From Streptomyces yangpuensis (lineage in GTDB: Bacteria; Actinomycetota; Actinomycetes; Streptomycetales; Streptomycetaceae), in assembly GCF_001005295.1 (NCBI RefSeq), contig NZ_LBMK01000002.1, forward strand, positions 758,299-822,298: a DNA stretch of 64,000 bases. Reading direction: 5' to 3'. How positions within the stretch are numbered: position 1 is the stretch's first letter; the number at the start of each line of letters is the position of its first letter. This document shows positions 55,601-63,976 of the stretch, piece after piece. The position numbers were made by a program, and so were the translations under genes. Below the pieces are notes generated by a model. The model was not told where the DNA came from. It ran no database searches and saw only the letters and a list, made by a program, of their open reading frames with translations.

Positions 55601-57158
55601 TGCGCAGGGTGCCGGCCCGCTCGACGGCCTCGGCGCGGACCCGCTCGCTCTCGGCGGTCGCCCCGGCGCGCAGCTCGTCCGCGTCCGACTTGGCCTTGCC
55701 GAGCAGTTCCTCGGCGGTCTTGGCCGCCTCCTCGATCTGCTGGACCGCCTCGCGGCGGGCCTCGCCGCGGATCCGCTCGCCCTCGGCGACGGCCTCCGCG
55801 CGCAGCTGCTCGGCCTCGCCGCGCAGCCGCCGGGCCTCCTCCTGGAGCTCGACCGTGCGGGCCCGGTACTCCTCGGTGTCGTCCTTCGCGGCGCCCTTGA
55901 GCTCGTCGGCCGTGGCCGCGGCCTGCAGGCGCAGCCGGTCGGCCTCGGCCTCGGCCTCGCGGCGGATCCGCTCGGCCTCCTCGGACGCGGCCCGGGTGGT
56001 GGCCCGGGCGTCCTCCGAGGCCTTGTTCAGTACGTCCTCGGCGGTACGGGCGGCCTTCGCCAGCTGCGCCGCCATGTCCTCGGCCGCGGCGGTCCGGGCC
56101 TGCTGGCCGGCCTCCGTGCGCTGCCGTTCGGCGTCCGCGCGGGCGTCGGCCAGGGCCTGCTCGGCCTCGGCCTTGAGGAGTTCGGCCTCCTTGGTGGCCT
56201 CGCCGACCAGCCGGGCGACCTGCTCCTTGGCGGTGCGGGTGCGCTGTTCGTTGACGGATTCCGCCGACGCGAGCTGCCGCGAGGCGCTCTCCTTGGCCTC
56301 CGCGAGGATCTTCTCGGCCTCGGCGCGGGCCTCGCGCAGCGCGGACTCGGCCTCCTGCGCGCGGGATTCGGCGATCCGGCCGAGGTCGAGGGTCTGCTGC
56401 CGGGTCTGCTCGGCCTCGGCGGAAGTGGTGGAACGCAGCCGTTCGGCGTGCTGGGTGGCCTCCTGGGCCTGCGTGGAGGCGGCGGTCAGCAGCCGCTCGG
56501 CCTCCTTGCGGGCACGCAGCAGCGTGGACTCGGCCTCCGCGCGGGCGGCCTCGGCGTCGGAGGCCATCCGGCGCCGGGTTTCCTCGGCGACCCGGGCGGC
56601 CTCGGCACGGGCCGCGTTCAGGGACTGCTCGGCCTCGGCGCGGGACTCCTCCATGAGGCGGCGCGCCTGGGCCTCGGTACGGGCGCGCAGCTGCTCGGCC
56701 CAGGCCACGTTCTCGTTGACGTGCGCCTCGACGGTCTGGCGGCGCTCGTTGAGCTCCTGGTCCAGCCGCTGGCGCCGGTTGACGGCCTCGGTGTGCAGCT
56801 CGGCCTGCAGGCGCGCCTGGTGCTCGGCGTGCTCCTGCAGGATGCGCTGGGTCTGCGCCCGGGCGTCGCGCAGCTCGCGCTCGGCGTCGGAGCGCATCTG
56901 GTCGGCCTGGATCTGGGCGTTGCGGAGCAGCTGCTCCGCCTGGTAGCCCATGTCCGCGCCGTCGTAGGCAGGACGGGACGCGAGGGCCCGGCGTACCTCG
57001 TGGAGCTTGGCGCGCAGCACCTCGACCTGGTAACCCAGGTCCTCAGCGTGCTGGACGGCCTTCCCGCGCTCCTTCTTCAGCCGCTCCATCTCGGCCTCGA
57101 AGCGCGAGAGATGGTCGGCCTCGGCCTGATGGCTCTCCTGGCTTTCGTAGCCCCGCAC
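52602..57158 (-). CDS. scy: Giant coiled-coil polarity protein Scy
   Basis: 1518 residues from a GTG at 57158 (RGYESQESHQAEADHLSRFEAEMERLKKERGKAV...), the start expected from homologues; the frame is open to 57287. The head is followed by a coiled coil over nearly the full length, built from repeating units such as AEAERLRAEA and AEEQADRLITEA; the ~51-residue repeat periodicity described for Scy fits the spacing of LITEA/RTEA blocks. The C-terminus is Gly/Ser-rich. Scy gathers DivIVA and FilP at hyphal tips and marks new branch sites. It is about 190 residues longer than I remember for S. coelicolor Scy, so repeat number probably varies. Confidence 0.92.
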   Translation of the reverse strand: MRGYESQESHQAEADHLSRFEAEMERLKKERGKAVQHAEDLGYQVEVLRAKLHEVRRALASRPAYDGADMGYQAEQLLRNAQIQADQMRSDAERELRDARAQTQRILQEHAEHQARLQAELHTEAVNRRQRLDQELNERRQTVEAHVNENVAWAEQLRARTEAQARRLMEESRAEAEQSLNAARAEAARVAEETRRRMASDAEAARAEAESTLLRARKEAERLLTAASTQAQEATQHAERLRSTTSAEAEQTRQQTLDLGRIAESRAQEAESALREARAEAEKILAEAKESASRQLASAESVNEQRTRTAKEQVARLVGEATKEAELLKAEAEQALADARADAERQRTEAGQQARTAAAEDMAAQLAKAARTAEDVLNKASEDARATTRAASEEAERIRREAEAEADRLRLQAAATADELKGAAKDDTEEYRARTVELQEEARRLRGEAEQLRAEAVAEGERIRGEARREAVQQIEEAAKTAEELLGKAKSDADELRAGATAESERVRAEAVERAGTLRKQAEETLERTRAEAERLRAEAEEQAEAVRAEADAAALARREETEQALAAKRAEADEELVRLHTEAEGRLATAEQTLRDARGAAENIRRETTEENDRLRAEAAERIRTLRTQSEAEADQLRTEAAQDAGRVRAEAEQVAVRLRGEAEAEAERVRSEAQETADRLRAEAKAAAERVAAEAAEALAAAQEEAARRRREAEETLASARTDAEQERAQAREQSEELLAAARRRSEEAQAEAARLTEEAESRASELVSAAEATAQQVRDAVAGLHEQAEEEISGLRSAAEHVAERTKTEAEEEAARVRGDAHAERERAAEDAGRIRTEARAETDAAKALAERTVGEAIAEAEQLRADTAEYAQRLRTEATDALAAAERDAARTRADARNDANRIRGEAAESLEAARAEGARITAEASAEAERLTEETRAANAATVADAEAEAERITTEAAEVAEATRTAAAATLDEARAEGNRLRTEAAEQVDRLITEASAEADRLIEETRAANAATVGEAAAEAERLTTQAARLKSQAAETLAGAERDAAKIMVDSRAEGDRLIDETRVANEATVGEAAAEAERLRADANRVLEDARAEGGRIIGEATAEADRVTAAAGETLAGAERDAEQTLDEARAEANRLRAEAAEQADRLITEAASEADKLTEQTRKDNERTVGEAASEAERLRADASEALSSAQEHAARTRSEAERVKAEAAAAAERTRAEARKESERLLDEAREEANKRRSEAAEQVDRLITEAATEADNLTVDAQKQALAATTAAEEQADAMVDAARKEAARITSEATVEGNSLVEKARTDANELLVGARTDAAAIRERAEELRGRVEGEVEELHERARRESAEQMKSAGERVDKLVRAATEQSVEAEAKAKTLLSDASSEASKVRIAAVRKAEALLKEAEQKKAELAREAESALAEAKAEAERLVEEGRRELEVLVRRRQDIQGEISRVQDVLEALESFEAPSGGGKPTVGGQGAGGAKAGVTAGSTRSGGKSSEG

Positions 57159-57291
57159 AGCGCGGTCCCATCCGTCCCCTGGTCGCAAGCTCACTCCAAT
57201 GAGCATCGCTCGCCCGCTGAACGACGCCCCCGGGGGAATGGTGTCAGATACCGGGGCAGGGGTCACAGGCCCCGACCCTCTCCGCACCGAA

Positions 57292-57326
57292 CCCCGGCCG
57301 AGCCATGGCCACTCTACCGGCCGGGG
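57292..57326 (-). terminator. Terminator of the epimerase gene
   Basis: CCCCGGCCG (57292-57300) pairs with CGGCCGGGG (57318-57326) around a 17-base loop, 22 bases after the epimerase stop on the minus strand. Confidence 0.7.
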
Positions 57327-57347
57327 AATCGGGCCATCAGTGGTCCA

Positions 57348-57776
57348 TCAATGGTCGGGGTTCGAGGTGACCAGTTCGGTCAGGACTCCGTGGCAGTCCT
57401 TGGGGTGCAGGAAGGTGATCGAGGAGCCCATCGAACCGGTGCGGGGCTGGTCGTAGAGCACGCGGACGCCCTTGCCGCGGATGGCCTCCGAGTCGCCCCG
57501 GACGTCCTCGGTGCCGAAGGCGATGTGGTGCACGCCCTCGCCGTTCTTGGCGAGCCACTTGCCGACCGCGGAGTCCTCGCGGGTGGGCTCCAGGAGCTGG
57601 ATGTAGGAGGCGCCGCCGTCGGAGGTTTCGTTGATCTTCAACATGGCCTCGCGGACGCCCTGCTCCTCGTTGACCTCGGAGTGGAACACCTCGAAGCCGT
57701 ACGTGGCACGGTAGAACTCGACAGTCTTGTCCAGGTCGAAGCAGGCGATCCCGATGTGGTCGATTCTTGTCAGCAT
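57348..57776 (-). CDS. mce: Methylmalonyl-CoA epimerase
   Basis: 142 residues from the ATG at 57776. A VOC-fold metalloenzyme with DHIGIACFDLDKTVEFYRATYGF, EGVHHIAFGTEDV and LTELV, which supply the His/Glu metal ligands. It interconverts (2S)- and (2R)-methylmalonyl-CoA between propionyl-CoA carboxylase and the B12-dependent mutase. meaB, the mutase chaperone, lies 1.4 kb away on the other strand. The gene diverges from the thiolase over a 135-base region. Confidence 0.95.
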   Translation of the reverse strand: MLTRIDHIGIACFDLDKTVEFYRATYGFEVFHSEVNEEQGVREAMLKINETSDGGASYIQLLEPTREDSAVGKWLAKNGEGVHHIAFGTEDVRGDSEAIRGKGVRVLYDQPRTGSMGSSITFLHPKDCHGVLTELVTSNPDH

Positions 57777-57911
57777 GGGGACAGTGCACCGCCGAAGGGG
57801 GTCGTCACGCAACGTGCGCGCGATCACACCGGCTGCCCGGTGACCGCTGCGGTACCGCCCAGTACATTCACGTAAACCCTCGTTCACTCCTCATCCAAGG
57901 GGCTGTGCCTC

Positions 57912-59111
57912 ATGTCCGGATCGAACAACACCACTTCCGTGATCGTCGCCGGGGCCCGCACGCCCATGGGGCGGCTGCTCGGCTCGCTGAAGTCCTTCTC
58001 GGGTGCCGACCTCGGCGGCTTCGCCATCAAGTCCGCGCTGGAGCGGGCCGGGATCTCCGGCGACCAGGTCCAGTACGTGATCATGGGCCAGGTGCTCCAG
58101 GCCGGCGCGGGCCAGATCCCGGCCCGCCAGGCGGCGGTCAAGGCCGGCATCCCGATGAACGTGCCCGCCCTGACCATCAACAAGGTGTGCCTCTCGGGCC
58201 TGGACGCGATCGCGCTGGCCGACCAGCTGATCCGCGCCGGTGAGTTCGACATCGTGGTCGCGGGCGGGCAGGAGTCGATGACCAACGCCCCGCACCTGCT
58301 GCCGAAGTCCCGCGACGGCTACAAGTACGGCGCGGTCGAGATGCTGGACGCGATGGCCTACGACGGCCTCACGGACGCCTTCGAGAACATCGCGATGGGC
58401 GAATCCACCGAGAAGCACAACACCCGCCTGGGCATCGAGCGCGCCCCGCAGGACGAGTTCGCCGCGGCCTCCCACCAGCGCGCGGCCGCCGCCCGGAAGA
58501 ACGGCGTCTTCGAGGCCGAGATCACCCCGGTGGAGATCCCGCAGCGCAAGGGCGACCCGGTGATCTTCTCCGCCGACGAGGGCATCCGCCCCGAGACCAC
58601 CGTGGAGTCCCTGGGCAAGCTGCGTCCCGCCTTCGCCAAGGACGGCACGATCACCGCCGGCACCTCCTCGCAGATCAGCGACGGCGCGGCCGCCGTGGTC
58701 GTGATGAGCAAGGCCAAGGCCGAGGAGCTCGGCCTGGAGTGGATCGCGGAGATCGGCGCCCACGGCAACGTGGCCGGCCCGGACAACTCCCTCCAGTCGC
58801 AGCCGTCGAACGCGATCCTGCACGCCCTGAAGAAGGAGGGCCTGGAGGTGTCCGACCTGGACCTCATCGAGATCAACGAGGCCTTCGCCGCGGTCGCCGT
58901 GCAGTCAATGAAGGACTTGGGCGTGACCCCGGAAAAGGTGAACGTCAACGGTGGCGCCATCGCCCTGGGCCACCCGATCGGCATGTCCGGCGCCCGCGTG
59001 GTGCTGCACCTGGCGCTGGAGCTCAAGCGCCGCGGCGGCGGGGTCGGCGCGGCCGCGCTGTGCGGCGGCGGCGGCCAGGGTGACGCGCTGATCGTGCGCG
59101 TCGCCAAGTAG
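57912..59111 (+). CDS. Acetyl-CoA C-acetyltransferase (thiolase)
   Basis: 399 residues. Catalytic Cys C93 in [38 protein letters not shown] with the active-site His, and the second Cys in [14 protein letters not shown]. It condenses two acetyl-CoA to acetoacetyl-CoA or works in reverse; together with the 3-hydroxybutyryl-CoA dehydrogenase it could feed the ethylmalonyl-CoA route that streptomycetes use to make methylmalonyl-CoA (inference). The ATG at 57912 has AAGGGG upstream. Confidence 0.96.
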   Translation: MSGSNNTTSVIVAGARTPMGRLLGSLKSFSGADLGGFAIKSALERAGISGDQVQYVIMGQVLQAGAGQIPARQAAVKAGIPMNVPALTINKVCLSGLDAIALADQLIRAGEFDIVVAGGQESMTNAPHLLPKSRDGYKYGAVEMLDAMAYDGLTDAFENIAMGESTEKHNTRLGIERAPQDEFAAASHQRAAAARKNGVFEAEITPVEIPQRKGDPVIFSADEGIRPETTVESLGKLRPAFAKDGTITAGTSSQISDGAAAVVVMSKAKAEELGLEWIAEIGAHGNVAGPDNSLQSQPSNAILHALKKEGLEVSDLDLIEINEAFAAVAVQSMKDLGVTPEKVNVNGGAIALGHPIGMSGARVVLHLALELKRRGGGVGAAALCGGGGQGDALIVRVAK

Positions 59112-59118
59112 GCGGCCC

Positions 59119-59148
59119 GGCCGCCGGGCCGTACCGGGCCCGGCGGCC
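59119..59148 (+). terminator. Hairpin after the thiolase gene
   Basis: A perfect 12-bp stem (59119-59130 with 59137-59148) and a six-base loop start 8 bases after the stop. It lies 40 bases before meaB, so it would limit read-through. Confidence 0.75.
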
Positions 59149-59187
59149 CCCACGTATCCCGTACGAGAACCGAGGAGCGCAGCACGT

Positions 59188-60150
59188 ATGACGGCGGTGG
59201 ACGTCCCCCAGCTGGTGGCCCAGGCGCGTGAGGGCAGGCCGAGGGCGGTGGCCCGGCTGATCTCGCTGGTCGAGGGGGCGTCCCCGCAGCTGCGCGAGGT
59301 GATGGCCGCGCTGGCCCCGCTGACGGGCGGGGCGTACGTGGTGGGCCTGACCGGGTCGCCGGGCGTCGGCAAGTCGACGTCGACCTCGGCGCTGGTGTCC
59401 GCCTACCGCAGGGCCGGCAAGCGCGTGGGCGTCCTCGCCGTCGACCCGTCCTCGCCCTTCTCGGGCGGGGCGCTGCTCGGCGACCGCGTACGGATGTCGG
59501 ACCACGCCTCCGACCCGGGGGTCTACATCCGCTCCATGGCCACCCGCGGCCACCTGGGCGGGCTCGCGTGGGCCGCGCCGCAGGCGATCCGGGTCCTGGA
59601 CGCGGCCGGCTGCGACGTGATCCTCGTCGAGACGGTCGGGGTCGGGCAGTCGGAGGTGGAGATCGCCTCGCAGGCCGACACCTCGGTGGTGCTGCTGGCG
59701 CCCGGGATGGGCGACGGGATCCAGGCCGCGAAGGCGGGAATCCTGGAGATCGGCGACGTGTACGTGGTCAACAAGGCCGACCGGGACGGCGCGGACGCGA
59801 CCGCCCGGGAGCTGAACCACATGCTGGGGCTGGGCGAGGCGCGCGGCCGGGACGACTGGCGGCCGCCGATCGTGAAGACGGTCGCGGCCCGCGGCCAGGG
59901 CATCGACGAGGTCGTCGAGGCGCTGGAGAAGCACCGGGCGTGGATGGACGAGCGCGGGGTGCTGGCCGAGCGGCGCGCGGCCAGGGCCGCGCGGGAGGTC
60001 GAGACGATCGCCGTGACGGCGCTGCGGGCACGGATGGCGGACGTCCACGGTGACGCCCACCTCGGCGCGCTGGCCGCCAGGGTCGCCGAGGGCGACCTGG
60101 ACCCGTACGCGGCCGCCGACGCCCTCCTGGCGACCCTCACGGAGGCCTGA
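59188..60150 (+). CDS. meaB: Methylmalonyl-CoA mutase-associated GTPase MeaB
   Basis: 320 residues. G3E-family GTPase with P-loop GSPGVGKST, switch region DPSSPFSGGALLGDRVRM, VETVGVGQSE and NKAD. It loads and protects adenosylcobalamin in methylmalonyl-CoA mutase. GAGGAG lies before the ATG at 59188. The mutase genes are not in the window. Confidence 0.95.
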   Translation: MTAVDVPQLVAQAREGRPRAVARLISLVEGASPQLREVMAALAPLTGGAYVVGLTGSPGVGKSTSTSALVSAYRRAGKRVGVLAVDPSSPFSGGALLGDRVRMSDHASDPGVYIRSMATRGHLGGLAWAAPQAIRVLDAAGCDVILVETVGVGQSEVEIASQADTSVVLLAPGMGDGIQAAKAGILEIGDVYVVNKADRDGADATARELNHMLGLGEARGRDDWRPPIVKTVAARGQGIDEVVEALEKHRAWMDERGVLAERRAARAAREVETIAVTALRARMADVHGDAHLGALAARVAEGDLDPYAAADALLATLTEA

Positions 60151-60191
60151 GCCCCCCGCCTCCGGCCGGGCCGGCCGGGGGCACAGCGCGG

Positions 60192-60215
60192 GCCTGTACG
60201 GCACGCCGTACAGGC
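60192..60215. terminator. Perfect inverted repeat between meaB and marR
   Basis: GCCTGTACGGC (60192-60202) and GCCGTACAGGC (60205-60215) form an 11-bp palindrome with a two-base centre between converging genes; it can serve both strands. Confidence 0.75.
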
Positions 60216-60316
60216 GGGGTGGCGGGGCCGCCCTCACGGGCGCTCGGCGGCCGGCGGAGGGCGGATACCGCCCATGGTCCGGTCCGCCGCCCCGAGGGGT
60301 GCGCAGAGCGCCCGGC

Positions 60317-60802
60317 TCAGACCTTGCCGCGGGTGCCGCGCAGGTGCTCCGCGACCGGGGTCAGCGAGGCGCGCAGCGCCGCCAGGGCCTCCGGCGTCAG
60401 CAGGTCGATGAAGTGCTGGCGGACGGACGCCACGTGGTGCGGGGCGACCTTCCGCATGGTCTCCATGCCCTCGTCCGTGAGCACCGCGTACAGGCCGCGA
60501 CGGTCCGACTCGCAGTTGACCCGGCGGACCAGGCCCGCCGTCTCCATCCGCGTGATCTGGTGCGACAGCCGGCTCTTCGACTGCAGGGTGGCGGTCGCGA
60601 GGTCGCTCATGCGCATCCGGTGGTCCTGCGACTCCGAGAGGTTCACGAGGATCTCGTAGTCGTTGTTGGTGAGCCCGAAGGGCTGGAGATCCTTTTCCAG
60701 CTGGTGCATGAGGAGCCGGCTGACGTCCAGGTGGGTGCGCCAGGCGCACTGCTCCGCGTCGGTCAGCCAGCGCGTGGCCGTCTCGGTCTCCATGGTCTCC
60801 AT
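60317..60802 (-). CDS. MarR-family transcriptional regulator
   Basis: 161 residues with the winged helix: LTNNDYEILVNLSES, MRMSDLATATLQSKSRLSHQITRMETAGLVRRVNCESDRRGLYAVLTDEG. The beta-hairpin Asp-Arg of the wing (SDRRG) is kept. Start ATG at 60802, with an alternative at 60793. The bases just upstream (60803-60845) are unusually AT-rich for this genome and probably hold its promoter and operator. Ligand unknown. Confidence 0.92.
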   Translation of the reverse strand: METMETETATRWLTDAEQCAWRTHLDVSRLLMHQLEKDLQPFGLTNNDYEILVNLSESQDHRMRMSDLATATLQSKSRLSHQITRMETAGLVRRVNCESDRRGLYAVLTDEGMETMRKVAPHHVASVRQHFIDLLTPEALAALRASLTPVAEHLRGTRGKV

Positions 60803-60857
60803 GAATGAACTCTACCTAAAAAGTTGAATTGCGTACAAAGGTCGGAGGTCCTGGCTG

Positions 60858-61676
60858 TCACAGTCCGAAGCGGCGCTGGAGATCACCCAGCTGTCCGGGC
60901 ATCCGCGGCACGCCGATCTGCCCCAGCGGCCCCTGGCCGGCTCCCGGCACGCCCTGCGCGTTGCCCGTGGCCGCCCCGGCGCCCACCGTGCCGACCGACT
61001 GCTCCGCCATCAGCATCTCCGAGGACTGCAGGAGCACGGTTCCGGCTCCGACGAACTCGAACTGGTGCTCCTCGCCCGAGGTGCCCCCGATGCCGGCCAG
61101 CGAGCGCAGTCCGCCCATCACGCCGGACATGTAGCCGTGATCGTAATGGTGACAGGGAGACGGGCAGTCCGCCCAGCCGACCAGCGCCTGCGGGTCCACC
61201 CGCAGCGGCGGCTCCATGAACACCACCGGCCCGTTGGAGGCCGCCACGAACTTGCCGGTGCCGATCAGCGTCAGGAAGCCTGGGACGATCGACTGCTTCA
61301 GGGCGAGCGAGGGCTGGTACGCCAGCAGGTTGCCCGACCGGATCGTCAGGTTGCCGTTGTCCAGGTCGTACGAGTTCACGTCGAAGGCCCGGTCGGCCAG
61401 CAGCATCTTGCCCTGACCCTCGGCCACCACCCAGTCACTGGCGTGCAGCGGCGAGTGGAAGCTGGTGCGCAGCAGACGGTCGAAGCGCCCGTTCCCGATG
61501 CCGTTGAACTCGATGTGCCCGTAGTACGAGATCATCTTGCCCTTCTGCAGGAACCACTGGCTCCCCTTGAGCTCCACGCAGAAGGTGTACGCGTTCACGT
61601 TGTCGTCGGAGGGCAGCGTGTACGGGTCGAAGACCGTCGGGCCGCCGGGCCCGCCCATCACGGGGCCAAAGTTCAC
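60858..61676 (-). CDS. AIM24 family protein, third of three
   Basis: 272 residues from a GTG at 61676 that overlaps the stop of the second paralogue (GTGA). The C-terminal two thirds match the AIM24 (TRAP-like) fold: LLRTSFHSPLHASDWVVAEGQGKMLLADRAFDVNSYDLDNGNLTIRSGNLLAYQ and HQFEFVGAGTVLLQSSE. An N-terminal extension of about 50 residues (FDPYTLPSDDNVNAYTFCVELKGSQW) distinguishes it from the other two. Family function in bacteria is unknown. Confidence 0.88.
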   Translation of the reverse strand: MNFGPVMGGPGGPTVFDPYTLPSDDNVNAYTFCVELKGSQWFLQKGKMISYYGHIEFNGIGNGRFDRLLRTSFHSPLHASDWVVAEGQGKMLLADRAFDVNSYDLDNGNLTIRSGNLLAYQPSLALKQSIVPGFLTLIGTGKFVAASNGPVVFMEPPLRVDPQALVGWADCPSPCHHYDHGYMSGVMGGLRSLAGIGGTSGEEHQFEFVGAGTVLLQSSEMLMAEQSVGTVGAGAATGNAQGVPGAGQGPLGQIGVPRMPGQLGDLQRRFGL

Positions 61677-62323
61677 AGCTTCTCCTCGGAGGCCTGTACG
61701 TACACCGCGCCCTGGCCGGACAGTTCCAGCTGGAACGCCTCGCCCGAGCCGCGCCCCACCATGTCCCGCCAGCCGAGGGCGGTGGAGAGCTTGTTCCTGA
61801 CGTCCCCGTGGTGGGCCACGTAGGCCTGGGGGTCCACGTGGACCGGCCGGTTCGGGGTGATGGGGAGTTCGATGACCCCGCCGTGGGCCATCACGGCGAC
61901 CGAGCCGTGACCCTTCAGGGTGGTGGTGAACAGGCCCTGGCCGGTCACCTGGCCGCGGACCATGCCCATGACCCCGCCCTGCGAGCCCATGAACATCGTG
62001 CCCTGCTGGAGGGTCCCGTCGAAGGCGAGCAGCCGGTCGGCCTCGACGTAGAGGGTCTCGCCGGTCAGGTTGATCACCTGGATGTGGTGGCCGCCGTGGC
62101 CGAACATCACGGTGCCGCTGCCCTCGACCGTCATCAGCGGGGTCTGCTCGTTCGCCACGCGGCGCCCGATCATGCCCATGACCCCGCCCTGACCGCCCGT
62201 CAGGCTCGGGGTGAAGGAGACGTCGCCGCGGTAGGCGAGCATCGCTCCGCGCTGGCTGAACATCTTCTGGCCCGGGACGACCTGGGCCTCGACCATCTTC
62301 GAGTTGATCTCGCGGAACGGCAT
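61673..62323 (-). CDS. AIM24 family protein, second of three
   Basis: 216 residues from the ATG at 62323, whose A is shared with the stop of the first paralogue (TGATG). It has [28 protein letters not shown], Gly/Met-rich [13 protein letters not shown], and ends [25 protein letters not shown], the family C-terminal signature. The open frame runs further upstream, but that region codes the first paralogue. Confidence 0.9.
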   Translation of the reverse strand: MPFREINSKMVEAQVVPGQKMFSQRGAMLAYRGDVSFTPSLTGGQGGVMGMIGRRVANEQTPLMTVEGSGTVMFGHGGHHIQVINLTGETLYVEADRLLAFDGTLQQGTMFMGSQGGVMGMVRGQVTGQGLFTTTLKGHGSVAVMAHGGVIELPITPNRPVHVDPQAYVAHHGDVRNKLSTALGWRDMVGRGSGEAFQLELSGQGAVYVQASEEKL

Positions 62324-62961
62324 CAGATGTCGCCCCCGACGGTGTTGCGCTCGCTGGGCTGCACGTAGACCAGGCCCTCGCCCTCGAAGCGGATCTGGAA
62401 CGCCTCGCCGGAGCCCTCGCCCATGAGCGTGCGGAATGTCACACCGGACTGGAAGGACTGCTGGAGGTTGCCGGTGTGCGCGATGTACGCCCCCGGGTCG
62501 ACGGACAGCGGGTACTGGGCGCTCACGCGCAGCACCACGGCCGGACCGTCGGAGATGATCGCGGCCTGGCCCGATCCCTCGACCGTCGTGGTGAAGAGGC
62601 CGTTGCCCGTCGAGGCGCCCCTCAGCCCGGTGAAGGTGGTGCCGGTGCGCAGTCCGGCGTCGGTGCACAGCAGGTTGCTGGACTCGACGTAGAGCTTCTC
62701 GCCGTGCAGGTTGACCAGATTGATCTCACTTGCACGGTCGGCGAAGAAGCAGGTGCCGTGTCCCTGAACCTCCATCACCGTCATCTGTTCGCCGGTCAGC
62801 CGGCGGGTCACCATGCCGCGGAGGCCTTCGCCGCCGCCGCTCATCTTCTTGAAGGCCATCTGCCCGTCGTACGCGACCATGGAGCCGTTCTTCGCTTTCA
62901 CGGCGTCCCCGGTCAGGTCGACGGCCAGCACCTTGCTGCCTTGGAGTCGGAACTGAGCCAC
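62323..62961 (-). CDS. AIM24 family protein, first of three
   Basis: 212 residues from a GTG at 62961. [46 protein letters not shown] and the end [24 protein letters not shown] show the AIM24 fold, a beta-rich prism. It begins a three-gene operon in which each start overlaps the previous stop, so the three products are probably made in fixed ratio and may form a complex. No membrane helix or signal peptide. Confidence 0.9.
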   Translation of the reverse strand: MAQFRLQGSKVLAVDLTGDAVKAKNGSMVAYDGQMAFKKMSGGGEGLRGMVTRRLTGEQMTVMEVQGHGTCFFADRASEINLVNLHGEKLYVESSNLLCTDAGLRTGTTFTGLRGASTGNGLFTTTVEGSGQAAIISDGPAVVLRVSAQYPLSVDPGAYIAHTGNLQQSFQSGVTFRTLMGEGSGEAFQIRFEGEGLVYVQPSERNTVGGDI

Positions 62962-63148
62962 GGGAAGACGTTATCGGCAGCGGGCGGACCCGAACAGAGT
63001 CCCGTGGCCGGATATATGACACACCCGGGCGTTTGGGAGCGTTCCCGGTCCCTCCCGGCGCGGGCCCGGAGGCAGGGGCCGGGTCAAGATCCCGCAAAGC
63101 GGCTGAGACACTGGAGGCGACCCTGGCCTCCACCCCCGAAGGTTCCAC

Positions 63149-63493
63149 GTGGACATCAAGACCGCCTCCGCCCTGCACCGTCTGCGCCTCGTCTCCGTGC
63201 CGGAGGCGCTGTCGTTCCCGGCCCTGCTGATCTTCGGCTCGCTGCTCAGCCGGATCTCGGACATCGACTACCTGCTGCTGCCGCTGGGTCTCCTGCACGC
63301 GTTCCTGTTCATGGTCTACTCGGTGCTGCTGCTGGACGTGTGGTACAAGGCGAAGTGGCCCTTCAAGAAGGTCCTGTTCTTCTTCGTCCTCTCGGTGGTC
63401 CCCCTGGGCGGCCTCTACGGCGACAAGCTGCTCAAGCGCGAAGAGGCCGACAGCGTGGTCGCCGCCCGTGCCCGCGAGGCGGCCCAGGCGTGA
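63149..63493 (+). CDS. DUF3817 integral membrane protein
   Basis: 114 residues from a GTG at 63149. Three membrane helices: [43 protein letters not shown] and [21 protein letters not shown], with the conserved HAFLF and PLGG motifs of DUF3817. Function unknown. Its stop overlaps the next gene by four bases (GTGA), and a divergent 187-base region separates it from the AIM24 operon. Confidence 0.9.
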   Translation: MDIKTASALHRLRLVSVPEALSFPALLIFGSLLSRISDIDYLLLPLGLLHAFLFMVYSVLLLDVWYKAKWPFKKVLFFFVLSVVPLGGLYGDKLLKREEADSVVAARAREAAQA

Positions 63494-63786
63494 TCGTCGC
63501 GTTCTCGGTGACCCCGCTCGGGGTCGGTGAAGAGGTGGGCGAGTACGTCGCCGACGCGGTCCGCGTGGTCCGCGAGTCCGGGCTGCCGAACCGCACCGAC
63601 GCCATGTTCACCACCGTCGAGGGCGAGTGGACCGAGGTCATGGACGTGATCCGGCGCGCGGTCGCCGCCGTCGAGGAGCGGGCGCCCCGCGTCTCCTTCG
63701 TCCTCAAGGCCGACATCCGACCCGGCGTCACCGACGGGATCACCTCCAAGGTGGAGACGGTGGAACGCCACCTCGGGCAGGGCTGA
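63490..63786 (+). CDS. MTH1187-family thiamine-binding protein
   Basis: 98 residues from a GTG at 63490. The small alpha/beta fold ([68 protein letters not shown]) fits the DUF77/MTH1187 family, whose members bind thiamine. Coupled to the DUF3817 gene, so the pair may act together, for example in thiamine handling at the membrane; that is inference. Confidence 0.9.
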   Translation: MIVAFSVTPLGVGEEVGEYVADAVRVVRESGLPNRTDAMFTTVEGEWTEVMDVIRRAVAAVEERAPRVSFVLKADIRPGVTDGITSKVETVERHLGQG

Positions 63787-63808
63787 ACCGCCCGCCCCCG
63801 TACGCCCG

Positions 63809-63841
63809 AAGCGCCCCCGGCCGACCCGGCCGGGGGCGCTT
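63809..63841 (+). terminator. Terminator after the thiamine-binding protein gene
   Basis: A perfect 15-bp stem (63809-63823 with 63827-63841) with a three-base loop, 23 bases after the stop. Confidence 0.92.
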
Positions 63842-63865
63842 GCGCATTGCGGGGCTGCTCGGCCG

Positions 63866-63976
63866 TGCCCCTGCGGTGCCCCTGCGGTGCCCCTGCGGGG
63901 TTGCTCGGCGGTGTCCTGTGCGGGAGGGCAGTCGGGCGGTGGTGTGCGGGTGTGGTGTGGTGCGGTGCCCCTGCGG
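63866..63976. repeat. GC-rich 11-bp repeats at the window end
   Basis: TGCCCCTGCGG occurs three times in tandem (63866-63898) and again at 63966-63976. The segment GGGGTTGCTC follows both groups. No gene is seen from 63787 to 64000; this looks like an expanded intergenic repeat. Confidence 0.7.

Noticed and set aside
52602..57158. CRISPR-like or satellite repeat array
   Set aside because: The periodic DNA is explained by coiled-coil coding repeats with no constant repeat/unique spacer pattern.
53091..57875. A 1594-codon open frame antisense to scy (and a second antisense frame of 1392 codons)
   Set aside because: Both mirror the skewed codon use of the Ala/Glu/Arg coiled coil on the other strand; the products are low-complexity Leu/Gly/Arg or Ser/Ala/Arg and have no ribosome site at the start.
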